Assembly: GCF_014843845.1 (NCBI RefSeq)
Contig: NZ_JHQS01000125.1
Coordinates: forward strand, 1-51,536
From: Mesorhizobium amorphae
GTDB lineage: Bacteria; Pseudomonadota; Alphaproteobacteria; Rhizobiales; Rhizobiaceae
Reading direction: 5' to 3'
Length of the DNA: 51,536 nt
Under the pieces are notes generated by a model. It was not told where the DNA came from. It was given only the letters and a program-made list of their open reading frames with translations, and did no database searches. Below, one piece after another: positions 15,564 through 24,645 of this stretch. Position 1 is the stretch's first letter. Every line of letters starts with the position of its first letter. Position numbers and translations under genes: made by a program.

Positions 15564-16680
15564 TCAGGCCAGCGGCCAGACGATCATCAGGGCCGGCACA
15601 GCGACGATGATGACAATCACGGAAAGAGGCAGGCCGAGCCGCGAATAGTCTAAGAAGCGATATCCGCCGGGGCCCATGACCAGGGTGTTGCATTGATGGC
15701 CGACAGGCGTCAGGAAATCGCAGCCGGCGCCGATTGCTACCGCCATCAAAAACGCTTCGGGCCTGTAATGCAGGCTGGTCGCAAAGCCAGCGGCGATCGG
15801 AGCCATGACCAGCACAGTCGCGGCGTTGTTGAGGAAAGGCGTAACCGCCATGGCGGCGATGAGGATGAGGGTCAGAGCTCCGTAGCCCGGCAGAACGGCG
15901 CCCACGTCAGCCAAAGTTGAGGCTATGACATCTGCTGCACCTGTGCGGCGCAGCGAGTCGCTGACCGGGATGAGAGCCGCCAGCATTACCAGGATCGGTC
16001 CGTCTATCGAGGCGTAGATCTCTCGTATGGGTATTACCTTGAACAGCACCATCATGACGGCGGCCGCAAAGAATGCCACTGGCACCGTGACGACGCCGAA
16101 GGCAGTTGTGCCCATCGCGGCCAGCAGGATCAGAAGCGGCACAAGACCCCGTCTGGGACTGCCGAGCAGAAGTGGGCGCTCCGCCAGTGGCAACAGCCCG
16201 AACTCGCGCAGAAAGTCAGGCAACGATGATTGGTCGCCCTGAAGCAAAATGATGTCGCCGATTTTGAGCTCGATCAAGCCAAGCCGCTGGTCCAGCCGTT
16301 GGCCCTTGCGGTACCGCAAGCAGATTCACGTTGAACCGGTCAAAGAGGAGCAGGCGCTGCGCTGACCAGCCGATGAGGCTCGAAGTCTCGCTAACGACAG
16401 CCTCGATTGCTATTGCTTCGACGCCAGCTTTTGTCTTGTCCGCCAGTTTCCGGCTGCCTTCGAGGCTAAGCTTTGCGTGTGCGACCAGTCTGTCCAGCGC
16501 CGCATGGTCGCCTTCAATCAGGAGGATGTCGTCGACGCGCAGGACCGCATCGGGGAACGGCGTGATCCGCAAGCCTCCGGATCGCAGGATTGAGGTGACA
16601 ACAGCTTCGCCGGCAGAATGGCATCGAGCGGACGGAGCCGCTCTCCTGTCCTCCAGACCCTAACGGATCTCCCCTCCTCC
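15564..16680 (-). pseudogene. SLC13/DASS-type transporter remnant with TrkA-C domains, frameshifted
   Basis: The 3' part (16319-15564) encodes the last 250 residues of an SLC13-type permease with embedded regulatory domains. It runs from LIELKIGDIILLQGD (end of a TrkA-C domain) through the membrane region with TPFLNNAATVLVMAPIA to TPVGHQCNTLVMGPGGY. The upstream part, in another frame (16572-16300), contains the preceding TrkA-C domain (VLRVDDILLIEGDHAALDRL). Further traces (GEAVVTSILRSGGLRI) follow to about 16620. The N-terminal membrane half, about 200 residues, is missing. At least two frameshifts and the truncation make it non-functional. Confidence 0.7.
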
Positions 16681-16760
16681 CCGCCGCCGCTCGACCGCAG
16701 CGCCCGCTCCAAGCATGCTATCGAAGATGGGCGCTCGTCGAAATGGAGGCGGAGCGGACG

Positions 16761-17438
16761 TTAGGAAGCGGGTGGGCTGATCAAAGAGCGCGGCCCAAGT
16801 GCCGCAAGCACAATCGCGACCGTGACTAGGGGCAGCCAGGCCTGCCGATCATCCAAGGTCCAAAGCGTAACGCCGCTGAGCAGGCACCAAAGCGAAGGAA
16901 TGGGAAAAAGCAATACAAGCAATTTGCCGCGGGCCGCAAGCAACAATCCCAGCGTCACGATCACTGTGGGATCGGGTGCGATGCCCAACACTTCCGCGCT
17001 TGTCCACGGTCGTCCAACGAGGGGCGGGAAAAGCGGATAGAGGACGAGGCCGGCGGCTGCGAGCAGCAGCCCGGTCCAGCCAACGACGTCCCGCCGATCG
17101 AAGGCCAGTCCGCCCGGCATGATGGCGGCGATCAGCAGCCCGGCCGCCTGGAAGGCGAAGAGCGGGGCGACATAGAAGATCGCCCAGTTGATGGCCGCGT
17201 AGCGATTCCACAGGAAGGTCCAGCCGACGAAGATCCAGAGCGCAGCGAGGAGAAGCCCGATCCATCTACCATCACGGCTCGGTCGCCGAAGCAAAAGAAT
17301 AAAAATCGCCAGGCCCGCGGCGACCGTGACAAGGTGCAACGGCCACAGCGCCTCATTCTGCAGTTCGAACATGCGCCAGTACACGCGCGGGGAGAATAGC
17401 AGGAAATCTTCAGGCCGATATGTCCACCACTCCGACAT
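16761..17438 (-). CDS. DUF6064 family integral membrane protein
   Basis: This 225-residue protein starts MSEWWTYRPEDFLLFSPRVY and has six to seven hydrophobic segments, which matches the DUF6064 family of unknown function. The N-terminal part up to ELQNEALWPLH is characteristic. Its ATG overlaps the TGA of the aldo/keto reductase gene (ATGA at 17438-17435), so translation is coupled and the two products probably serve one task, perhaps in the cell envelope because the reductase has a Tat signal. Confidence 0.7.
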   Translation of the reverse strand: MSEWWTYRPEDFLLFSPRVYWRMFELQNEALWPLHLVTVAAGLAIFILLLRRPSRDGRWIGLLLAALWIFVGWTFLWNRYAAINWAIFYVAPLFAFQAAGLLIAAIMPGGLAFDRRDVVGWTGLLLAAAGLVLYPLFPPLVGRPWTSAEVLGIAPDPTVIVTLGLLLAARGKLLVLLFPIPSLWCLLSGVTLWTLDDRQAWLPLVTVAIVLAALGPRSLISPPAS

Positions 17439-18346
17439 CAGAGATCGCGAACGTAAGCCGCCATCTGTTTACGCATGGCGGTGTCGGGAAAAGCACCGTG
17501 CGCAGCCGCGACGTTCTCGCGGACATGATTGACCCGGGTGGTAGCTGGGATGGCGACGGTAATGGCGGGATGCGAGAGAATGAACTTCAGGATGAATTGA
17601 GCCCAGGTTGCGGTGCCGATCTCTTTTGCCCATTCGGGCAGTTGCTTGCCGTCAAGCTGCCGTGTGAGCGCGCCCTGACGGAAAGGCCGATTGACGATCA
17701 CGGCAATGCCGCGTTCGGCTGCCAGTGGCAGGAGCTGCTCCTCCGCCTCGCGATCCACGATGTTGTAGGTGAGTTGCGCAAAATCGAGAGGATGAGACCC
17801 CATGATCTCCTTGAACAGATCGTGGCGGCGCCCTTCCGATGTCGTGATCCCGACATAGCGGATTTGTCCGGCCGCTTTCATCTCGAATAGCGTCTGCAGA
17901 TGCGCTTCCCAGGCGACGAGATTGTGGACCTGGAGAAGGTCGAAGCGCTGAACGCCCCAGAAGCTGCGCGATCGTTCCAGCTGGGCGGATCCTTCCGCGG
18001 CGGACGATGTCCAGACCTTCTCAGCCGAGAACAAGGTTTCCGGCCGGCCGAGCCGGTCGAGGCCGTAGCCAATGACTGGCTGGGACGAGCCGTACATTGG
18101 CGAGGAGTCGATCATGCGCCCGCCCGCCTCAAAAAAGGCGCCCATCACGTCGGCGCATTCATCCCGGAGCGCCGGATCGTCCCCAACATTGAAGGTGATC
18201 CACGTGCCGAGTCCGATCGCGGGGGTTTGTTCTCCTGAGGACGGAATAGGACGCATCGCGGGTGCTGTGGCCTGGCCGATCGCGGGCGCCGGCAAGATCG
18301 CCGCGGCCGCGGCGGCTTGAACTAATGTTCTTCGGCTGATCGTCAT
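17438..18346 (-). CDS. Tat-exported aldo/keto reductase
   Basis: This 302-residue protein begins TISRRTLVQAAAAAAILPAP, a twin-arginine signal, so it is probably exported folded. The mature part is an aldo/keto reductase TIM barrel: GLGTWITFNVGD, then GRMIDSSPMYGSSQPVIGYG with the catalytic Asp and Tyr, the usual Lys region at LFSAEKVW, FDLLQVHN with the catalytic His, and an NAD(P)-binding C-terminus around VAIPATTRVNHVREN. Substrate unknown. The ATG at 18346 is chosen over 18352 because GGAG is 6 nt upstream of it. It is the first gene of a two-gene unit with the DUF6064 gene. Confidence 0.85.
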   Translation of the reverse strand: MTISRRTLVQAAAAAAILPAPAIGQATAPAMRPIPSSGEQTPAIGLGTWITFNVGDDPALRDECADVMGAFFEAGGRMIDSSPMYGSSQPVIGYGLDRLGRPETLFSAEKVWTSSAAEGSAQLERSRSFWGVQRFDLLQVHNLVAWEAHLQTLFEMKAAGQIRYVGITTSEGRRHDLFKEIMGSHPLDFAQLTYNIVDREAEEQLLPLAAERGIAVIVNRPFRQGALTRQLDGKQLPEWAKEIGTATWAQFILKFILSHPAITVAIPATTRVNHVRENVAAAHGAFPDTAMRKQMAAYVRDL

Positions 18347-18982
18347 ATGCATCTCCGTTGGGCGCTGTCAGGTTGTTGTGGCAAGACGACCCGAAGCGCC
18401 GGAAGCAGATATCTGGCGAACATTCCGGTCATGGCTCTCCATTTCTGCCGGCGGAAAAGGCGTCTGCTCCAGAGTAACAGAAAAAGCCATTCAAGCCCGT
18501 TCCGAACGGCGCTATAGAACGGCCGCCCATGTCGCAGTTCCTAGCCTGCACTCATTTTGCCGGGCCGGTGTCGGACCATACCCAAAGAGCGCTCGCAAGG
18601 GCGGCACCCAAGAGCGTCAGGGGAATTAGCGTATTCCGGCAGGTCCGCGAAGGCGAGCGTGGCGGCCTCAACGCGCGCCACTGCCGCCAACGACGCCATG
18701 GCCGCGGTTGGGAGCGCAACATCCGATGGCACCGACGCAGGGAATTATCCGCAACGGGGAATTTTTTTGCATCCCTTGGCGTTAGTGAATTAGTTCGCGT
18801 TGAAAGTGCTTGGAATCAAAACCATGGCTGGTGGTCGGCCGTGCAGGCGAGGGAAGGCACTAAAATGAAAAAAGCTCATGATGACGGTCAGAAGTCGAGA
18901 ATTCGTGACAATCTGACCCAGATACCGGTCTGACCAAAAACTGCACCTCAGCGATGAGGTCGTTTGCGTGCAGGAGGTTGAG
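18347..18982. other. Divergent intergenic region with a possible membrane-protein remnant
   Basis: No complete gene is supported. On the minus strand, roughly 18740-18555, two frames look coding in turn: ARVEAATLAFADLPE and then NTLIPLTLLGAALASALWVW to a stop. These could be the frameshifted C-terminal end of a small membrane protein. The rest holds the promoters of the leftward reductase and the rightward molybdenum hydroxylase genes, which could not be located. Confidence 0.3.
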
Positions 18983-19438
18983 TTGATTTCGTTTCGGCTG
19001 AATGGAAAGGACGTGAGCGTCGATGCGCCTGAAGAGGCCGACCTGCTCTATGTTCTGTTGAACGACCTTAAGGTGAATGGCTCAAAGCTCGGATGCGGTC
19101 GCGCGCAATGCGGATCCTGCACCGTGCTGCTCGATGGAGAGGCCATCCGGTCCTGCGTTACCCCGACGAAGGCGGCGGAAGGCCTGGAGGTGACGACCCT
19201 TGAGGGGCTCACAACTGATGGCCGCCCGAGCCGGTTGCAACAGGCTTTCATCGACGAACAGGCTGCTCAATGCGGTTACTGCACGGCCGGCATTATCATG
19301 GAAGCTCACGCTCTCCTTGAGCGCAATCCCCACCCGACCGACGCCGATGTCCGATCTGCCCTCCAAGGCAATCTATGCCGGTGCGGAACGCATAACCGGG
19401 TTGTTCGGGCCGTTTTGCGTGCCGCCAACGAGGCATGA
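18983..19438 (+). CDS. (2Fe-2S) subunit of a xanthine dehydrogenase-family molybdenum hydroxylase (IorA-like)
   Basis: The 151-residue protein has the plant-ferredoxin cluster CGRAQCGSCTVLLDGEAIRSC at about residues 35-57 and the second cluster QCGYCTAGII with NLCRCGTHNR near residues 97-137. These are the two 2Fe-2S centres of small subunits of xanthine oxidase-type enzymes such as isoquinoline 1-oxidoreductase alpha. It passes electrons from the molybdenum site to an acceptor. A TTG start is chosen because AGGAGG lies 5 nt before it; a GTG at 18968 is the alternative. The large subunit follows after 4 nt. Confidence 0.88.
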   Translation: MISFRLNGKDVSVDAPEEADLLYVLLNDLKVNGSKLGCGRAQCGSCTVLLDGEAIRSCVTPTKAAEGLEVTTLEGLTTDGRPSRLQQAFIDEQAAQCGYCTAGIIMEAHALLERNPHPTDADVRSALQGNLCRCGTHNRVVRAVLRAANEA

Positions 19439-19442
19439 CGCG

Positions 19443-21674
19443 ATGGCACACCAATTCAGACTCAATAGGCGAGACTTAATTCGCGCAGGGGGCTTCTTGA
19501 CGCTTTCCTTTGGGATCGCCGGCAATCTCAGCCACGCGCCCGCGGCCGAGGCGTTGAAGCTTGCCGGCGATCTGGAGGACACACCCCTTCTGAGTGCCTG
19601 GATCAGGATCGGTGCCGACGAAACGGTCACGCTGATGATCGGCAAGGTCGAGCTCGGCCAAGGGGCGGTCACGGCCGTTGCGCAAGTGTGCGCCGATGAA
19701 CTCGACATCGACTTGAAGCGGTTGCGAATGATCTCGGGCGATACCGCGCTGGTGCCGAACGAAGGCGTCACTGCCGGTTCGCAATCGATGCCCAATTGCG
19801 CCTCTGCTGTGCAGCAGGCGGCGGCGGAGGTGCGACACATATTAATGGAACTGGCCGCCGAGAAACTAAAAGCCCCGATCGCAAGCCTCACAGTAGAGGA
19901 CGGGACGCTCCGCGGCGAAGGCGAAACCAAGATTACTTATTGGGAGCTCGTCACCGGGCGAGAATTGGAACGCAAGGCCACCGGCAAGGTCAAACCGAAG
20001 GACGTCGCCGACTATAAATACATCGGCACATCCGTTCCGCGCCTCGACATCCCGGCCATCATGACGGGGCAAGCGCTGTATATACAGGAGCAGAGACCCG
20101 ACGGTATGGTTCACGGTGCCGTTGTCCGCCCCCCGACCTACAAGGCGAAGCTCAAGAAGGTTGATACTTCGAAAGTCGAGAAGATGCCTGGCGTGCTCAA
20201 GGTCGTGCGCAACGGCAGTTTCCTCGGGATCATCGCCAACCGACAGGACCAGGCCTATGACGCCTCATCGGCACTGGCCAAGGATGCCGAGTGGGATGTC
20301 GAGGACGACCTACCGGGCGATGAGGGCATTTTCGACTGGCTCCGTAGCGCGCCGATGCGTGACGAGGAAATCATCAATGAGACGGCAGGCACCCAGCACG
20401 CGCCGGCCAGAGTGCTGGAGGCGACTTACGAACGGCCGTATCAAATGCACGCCTCGATCGGTCCATCGGCCGCCATCGCCACGCTGGCCGATGACGGGAT
20501 GCTTACAATTCAGACCCACAGCCAAAGCGTTTTCGAAACCGCAAAAGCGATTGCGCGAATGCTCGGCCTCGATCCTGCGAAGGTCCGCTGCCAGCATATC
20601 CCCGGATCGGGTTGTTACGGTCACAATTTGGCAGACGATGCCGCCGCCGACGCTGCGCTTCTAGCAGTCGAGATGCCCGGCAAACCTGTTCGCGTGCAAT
20701 ACACCAGGCCGCAGGAACACAAATGGGAACCGTACGGCTCGGCAATGGTCGTCAAGACCAGGGTGGGGGTGGATGATTCCGGCAACGTGCTCACCTGGAA
20801 TTTGGAACTCTGGTCAACTCCGCACGGAACGCGACCGGACGGTGAGCCCGGCAATCTGCTGTCGGCCCGCTATCTCGCAAAACCGTTTGAGATGCCAGTG
20901 CCGGAGAACGGCGGTCCGCCCAACTACGCCGCTGATCGAAACGCAATAGCGCTCTATGATTTCCCGGCTCAACGCGTGGTCACGCATTTTATTAGCGAGA
21001 TGCCGCTTCGCGTTTCCTCCACCCGCAGTCTCGGGGCCTACGCCAACGTGTTCGCCATCGAATCGACAATGGATGATCTGGCGCACGCGGCGGGTGCCGA
21101 TCCGGTAGAATACCGGCTTCGCTTCCTCAAGGATGAACGTGCGCGAGACGTCCTAAGATCGGCAGCGCAAAAGTTCGGGTGGGAACAGTGGAGCAAAGCC
21201 GAAGGCCGCGGGCGGGGAATCGGTTTTGCGCGATACAAGAACTTTGCCGCCATGACAGCGGTGGCGGTTGAAATCGAGGTCAATCGGAAGAATGGTCGTA
21301 TCCGCCTCATCCGCGTCGTTGCCGCCGACGACAGCGGGCAGACCATCAATCCCGACGGCATCGCGAACCAGATCGAGGGCGGCGTCATTCAGTCGTTGAG
21401 TTGGACGCTGAAGGAGGAAGTCAGGTTCGACAAGACGGGCGTGCTGTCGGAAGATTGGAAGAGCTACAGTTACCCAATCCTCACCTTCGAAGAAGTGCCG
21501 CCAATCGATGTCGTCTTGATCGATCGGCCCGGCGAACCGTTTCTCGGCACGGGCGAGGCGGCGCAGGGACCAACCGCAGCCGCTCTTGGGAATGCCGTAT
21601 TCGATGCCACCGGGGTGAGGTTCCGCCGCATCCCGTTCACGCCGAAGCGGATCCTCGCGGGCTTGAAAGCATGA
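19443..21674 (+). CDS. Molybdopterin-binding large subunit of an aldehyde/isoquinoline oxidoreductase-type enzyme (IorB-like)
   Basis: This 743-residue protein begins with a twin-arginine signal (RLNRRDLIRAGGFLTLSFGI), so the mature enzyme is periplasmic and carries its small subunit along. Segments typical of the family are LMIGKVELGQGAVTAVAQVC, the RSLGAYANVFAIES segment, DPVEYRLRFLK and the C-terminal VLIDRPGEPFLGTGEAAQGP with the catalytic-Glu region. Such enzymes hydroxylate N-heterocycles or oxidise aldehydes. The substrate is not predictable. The frame is open upstream to 19200, but there it overlaps the small subunit gene, so the ATG at 19443 is taken. No cytochrome subunit and no XdhC-type maturation gene is adjacent. 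Confidence 0.88.
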   Translation: MAHQFRLNRRDLIRAGGFLTLSFGIAGNLSHAPAAEALKLAGDLEDTPLLSAWIRIGADETVTLMIGKVELGQGAVTAVAQVCADELDIDLKRLRMISGDTALVPNEGVTAGSQSMPNCASAVQQAAAEVRHILMELAAEKLKAPIASLTVEDGTLRGEGETKITYWELVTGRELERKATGKVKPKDVADYKYIGTSVPRLDIPAIMTGQALYIQEQRPDGMVHGAVVRPPTYKAKLKKVDTSKVEKMPGVLKVVRNGSFLGIIANRQDQAYDASSALAKDAEWDVEDDLPGDEGIFDWLRSAPMRDEEIINETAGTQHAPARVLEATYERPYQMHASIGPSAAIATLADDGMLTIQTHSQSVFETAKAIARMLGLDPAKVRCQHIPGSGCYGHNLADDAAADAALLAVEMPGKPVRVQYTRPQEHKWEPYGSAMVVKTRVGVDDSGNVLTWNLELWSTPHGTRPDGEPGNLLSARYLAKPFEMPVPENGGPPNYAADRNAIALYDFPAQRVVTHFISEMPLRVSSTRSLGAYANVFAIESTMDDLAHAAGADPVEYRLRFLKDERARDVLRSAAQKFGWEQWSKAEGRGRGIGFARYKNFAAMTAVAVEIEVNRKNGRIRLIRVVAADDSGQTINPDGIANQIEGGVIQSLSWTLKEEVRFDKTGVLSEDWKSYSYPILTFEEVPPIDVVLIDRPGEPFLGTGEAAQGPTAAALGNAVFDATGVRFRRIPFTPKRILAGLKA

Positions 21675-21794
21675 CCTAATCAATCAGTTCTGCGACGCAA
21701 GAACCTGCCACGTCTTCATTATCGACAAGTTCGCCTGCCGCACCGTTATCACCTGCCGACACCATTCGCGGGATCGCTGGAGCCGGTACCGGAA

Positions 21795-22168
21795 AGAGCG
21801 GTGCTTTCCGAGGTGGGGAGCGCTGGCCTCGCCCGAAGACGTGGTGCGGAAGCGCGCCAGCGCCATCAACTGCGCCCGGCGCTCAAAATCCTCGTAAATA
21901 CCTTCAATGATGACGCTGCCGAAATTGTCCCACAGTTTGAGGAAGGCATCGCCGTCGCTTTCGGCCAGCTTTCCATCTCCTTGACGATCCTACCGGTAAC
22001 GCCCTTGCGAATCGCCGCCAGAGTTGAACTGTCCTGGATCCATCTCGCGCGAGAGGTTGAGCGGAAGGTCGGCGGTGTCGATCAGGCCCCTCAAAACCGC
22101 AGGTAGCGCGGAAGAAGCTCTGCATCGTCGGTGATGGAGACACGCTTTCAATAGTAGATCGAGCGCTG
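21795..22168 (-). pseudogene. htpG: Fragment of htpG (Hsp90), several frameshifts
   Basis: Read leftward across frames, this stretch encodes successive pieces of the HtpG middle domain: KRVSITDDAELLPRYLRF, then GLIDTADLPLNLSREM, IQDSSTLAAIRKGVTGRIVK, LAESDGDAFLKLWDNFGSVI and EGIYEDFERRAQLMALARFR. The order and wording match HtpG closely. Each join needs a single-base indel (near 22098, 22040 and 21980), and the N-terminal ATPase domain and C-terminus are absent. It is a decayed fragment of a chaperone gene. Confidence 0.75.
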
Positions 22169-22247
22169 AAGTCCCGAACTTCGGGATGGCGTTGGAAAAA
22201 TTGCTCGGCAGGGCCCGGACGTTTGTTCAATTCCAATCCGTAAGTAG

Positions 22248-22560
22248 TTGCTTGCGGTTATCCACGCGCCGCATCTATGGTGTGGGAGCTGCGTCGGGCG
22301 CAGGGGATTGGATTTGCTTCGGCTTTCAGCTCGATTGCACCTGCTGGGTCTGATTGCCGCCGCAGTAATTCCGGTCTGGCTTCTTGCTGCCTATCTCCTT
22401 GTACAGTTTGCCATCAACGAGCGCGGGCGCTTTGAACAGGACGCGCTGCAAATAGCGCTTCAAGTCTCTCTCATGGTTGAGGGCGAGCTTGCCAACCTCG
22501 AGACGGTGCTTGAGGGTCTGTCGAAATTCACGGCATTGGCTGACGGCAACCTCAGGGGCC
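22248..22560 (+). pseudogene. N-terminal fragment of a membrane sensor histidine kinase
   Basis: The frame encodes a membrane helix (LHLLGLIAAAVIPVWLLAAY) followed by a helical sensor region (ERGRFEQDALQIALQVSLMV and EGELANLETVLEGLSKFTAL). This is the usual N-terminus of alphaproteobacterial sensor kinases of the HWE/HisKA2 type. The coding pattern ends near 22560, just before globin sequence starts. No PAS or kinase domain follows, so only the first 90 residues remain. Confidence 0.5.
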
Positions 22561-22617
22561 TGCACGGGAGGTCGGTCTGCTCCCGGCAGACAATGCACAA
22601 GGGCAGAACAACCACCC

Positions 22618-23063
22618 ACGCCTGAGAAAAGTCTCTATGAGCGGCTGGGGGGCGTTTTCGCCATCGCAGCAGTGGTGGATAACTTCAGTGACGCCGTCGT
22701 GAAAAACCCTATCGTCGGCCAAAAGTCGAAAAACCGGCAGCTGCGGAAATGGCACACCAAGAACCTCGAGAGGCTGCCGGGCCTCAAGTTCATGCGCACG
22801 CTGTGGGTCTGCGACGTTTCTGGCGGCCCGTTCAAGTTCGTGGGCACCAAGCCTGGCGCGACGCCGCTCGGCCTTGAGGAGGCCCACCGGGAACTCCGAA
22901 TCTCTCCAGCGGAATTCGATGAGGTCGCAGCGGAGCTCGGCAGGACCTTGGACCACTTCAAAGTTCCGAAGCTCGAGAAGGCCGAGTCCTGGCAGCCTTC
23001 GCCGCGCACAAATACTCCAGCCGGCTGCCGGTGCCGGCGCCTAACGCCTGCGCATGGAACTGA
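22618..23063 (+). pseudogene. Group 1 truncated hemoglobin, missing 5' end and frameshifted near the 3' end
   Basis: From 22618 the sequence encodes TPEKSLYERLGGVFAIAAVV, VKNPIVGQKSKNRQLRKWHT and LPGLKFMRTLWVCDVSGGPF, the truncated-hemoglobin fold with the proximal His region at EEAHRELRISPAEFDEV. The protein would bind haem and oxygen or NO. There is no start codon of its own: the frame runs into the degraded sensor kinase upstream. Near 22990 one base is missing, after which LAAFAAHKYSSRLP in another frame gives the expected tail and a stop at 23061-23063. Either this is a pseudogene or an odd fusion. Confidence 0.7.
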
Positions 23064-23132
23064 CTCTAGGCTACGGGCGTATATTAGCCAGAGCGTACAT
23101 AACGTTTTGTGAAAATTTTAGGAGCAGTGGAA

Positions 23133-23317
23133 ATGACAGATGACAAGCGCAAACGTGACTTCCGCGATCGCAACCGGGTCTCCGGCGAGAAGCTTACGAG
23201 ATCGACTATTTCGCCAAGGCGATGTATCTCACGACGGACCAGGTGCGCGACTTGATCAGACGCCATGGCAATGAACACGCGACACTCGAGCGCGAGGCGA
23301 AGAAGCTGAGCCGGTGA
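23133..23317 (+). pseudogene. DUF3606 small protein gene with a one-base deletion
   Basis: AGGAG precedes the ATG. The first 20 codons read MTDDKRKRDFRDRNRVSG. At 23180 one base is missing: the expected GACGAAGCTTACGAG is present as GAGAAGCTTACGAG. After it the other frame reads YEIDYFAKAMYLTTDQVRDL and IRRHGNEHATLEREAKKL to a stop at 23317, matching DUF3606. The stop overlaps the GTG start of the next gene. The family is small and of unknown function. One base would restore the reading frame. Confidence 0.65.
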
Positions 23318-23619
23318 CGAAACTGTCGGATCTAGGGCCGGACTGGAGGTGTCGGTTGCGAGACCTGACGGCAGAGCAGTCGCGAGCAGCACGGGAGCTA
23401 TTGAACTGGTCCCGTGTGCGGCTCGGCGCTAAGTCCAATCTTAGCGAAGATACGATCCGCGAGTTTGAGATCGGCCGCAGAATTCCCAGTCCGGGCAGCC
23501 TTGCCCGCATACGACAAGCGTTAGAGGCAGCCGGTGTTGTCTTTAACTCTGGAGCACTACCGTCGCTAACCAATCTCTCTGACGGCGAGGCTGGTGTAAT
23601 CGGTTCCAACGAGATGTAG
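23314..23619 (+). CDS. XRE-type helix-turn-helix protein
   Basis: The 101-residue protein carries an XRE-like domain at residues about 15-70: LTAEQSRAARELLNWSRVRL, LSEDTIREFEIGRRIPSPGS and LARIRQALEAAGVVF. It is a likely DNA-binding regulator. The GTG start overlaps the stop of the DUF3606 remnant (GTGA), the arrangement of a translationally coupled pair, so it was probably downstream in an operon with that gene. Its targets are unknown. Confidence 0.65.
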   Translation: MTKLSDLGPDWRCRLRDLTAEQSRAARELLNWSRVRLGAKSNLSEDTIREFEIGRRIPSPGSLARIRQALEAAGVVFNSGALPSLTNLSDGEAGVIGSNEM

Positions 23620-23669
23620 CGCTGTCTATGTGGTGGTCTAGGACCTGTTCCATGGAGGGAGCACGAGCC

Positions 23670-24015
23670 GGCTTGCGGTCGCCAATCCCCTGCCGTCGAA
23701 GCCGACGCGTTCGCCGATCGCGGCAAGTTCATGCGGAGTTTTGCGCGAATGCGCGCCGCGCCGCCGCAGACATGGATACCAAGCTCGCCGTAGAACGGCG
23801 TCAGGCCGCGCTTCAGCGCGCCGACGACACTAGTCGTGATGCCAGTCCATGCCCATCACGGCACCGAAAGATGGGAACCAGAAAGGATGGGCCAAGCGAC
23901 GCAACAACTCGTCGCGGCCGTAGTGATGATCGATCGCCCGCCAAGACGCGTCATGCGATCGCCGAGCCAGTTCGGCACGCGTCCGCCATGAAGCGGAAGA
24001 TCCGATCTCGAAGCT
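23670..24015 (-). pseudogene. Degraded second copy of the 5' third of the DUF763 gene
   Basis: This block matches the region about 7612-7965 at high nucleotide identity, estimated by eye at more than 80 percent, with several indels. On the minus strand it encodes SDLPLHGGRVPNWLGDRMTR, the opening of the DUF763 protein, and then breaks into other frames. The remaining two thirds of the gene, including the helix-hairpin-helix region, are absent. It is either a partial duplication or the relic of a second DUF763 gene that had its own Ku neighbour. Confidence 0.8.
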
Positions 24016-24135
24016 AGCCAGCAGTCGGAGTAAATCAGGGGGCCGCACGACCTGTGGCCTGCGCCGGGTGCACAAAACCCCAAAGAAGATACCGAATGCC
24101 AGGAAATCGTACCCGCTAGGGATGTTTGCGCGAGA

Positions 24136-24414
24136 TCACGACTCATCCGCTTGCTGGCGCTCGACGAATTTGCTGAAACGGCTGGGGGCTCCATCCTCAG
24201 TCATATCCTGGTGGAGGAAAGCTAGGTTGTTTGCGTCCAGTATTCTGAAGAAGTCATCCCATTCGATGGGCTCCAGATCCTCTTCGCCTTGGCCGAAATC
24301 GATGCGCAAAATGGCGCCTTTTCCTGAGGTACGCACAACAGCCGGTCTACCCTCCCGCGCTTCCACCCATGCTCGGATCACCTCGTGATTTGTAGTTTTG
24401 ATAGCTTCGCTCAT
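24136..24414 (-). CDS. Conserved hypothetical protein, 92 residues
   Basis: The product begins MSEAIKTTNHEVIRAWVEAR and continues with RPAVVRTSGKGAILRIDFGQ and LEPIEWDDFFRILDANNLAF. It looks like the small family often labelled, without evidence, as 1,4-alpha-glucan branching enzyme in rhizobial genomes. It lacks any glycoside hydrolase domain. A likely fold is a small alpha-beta domain; function unknown. GGGAT precedes the ATG. An EcfG-type promoter lies 109 nt upstream, linking it to the stress genes on the left. Confidence 0.6.
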   Translation of the reverse strand: MSEAIKTTNHEVIRAWVEAREGRPAVVRTSGKGAILRIDFGQGEEDLEPIEWDDFFRILDANNLAFLHQDMTEDGAPSRFSKFVERQQADES

Positions 24415-24522
24415 GGCTGCTGATCCCTTTCTGGTGCGCGTGAATTGACCGTCAATCGGGCCTCCAGTGGCTAACGCGGGTCTCGCGGTGGTCCTCCAGG
24501 TGGTGGATTACGCGTCTCAAAT

Positions 24523-24547
24523 AACACCGCCATGGCAAGAGCGTTCC
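24523..24547 (-). promoter_or_regulatory. Predicted EcfG/RpoE2-type promoter of the 92-residue protein gene
   Basis: On the minus strand GGAAC (24547-24543), 16 bases, then TGTT (24526-24523). The leader to the ATG at 24414 is about 100 nt, longer than at the other sites. Confidence 0.45.
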
Positions 24548-24645
24548 CGCAATGAGGGCTGTCGATTGAGCCATTGCCTCAGTGGAACAAATCCATCGAG
24601 CGCCGAGTTTGGCTAAGAGCAGCATCACTGACAGCGAAGAGCGCT

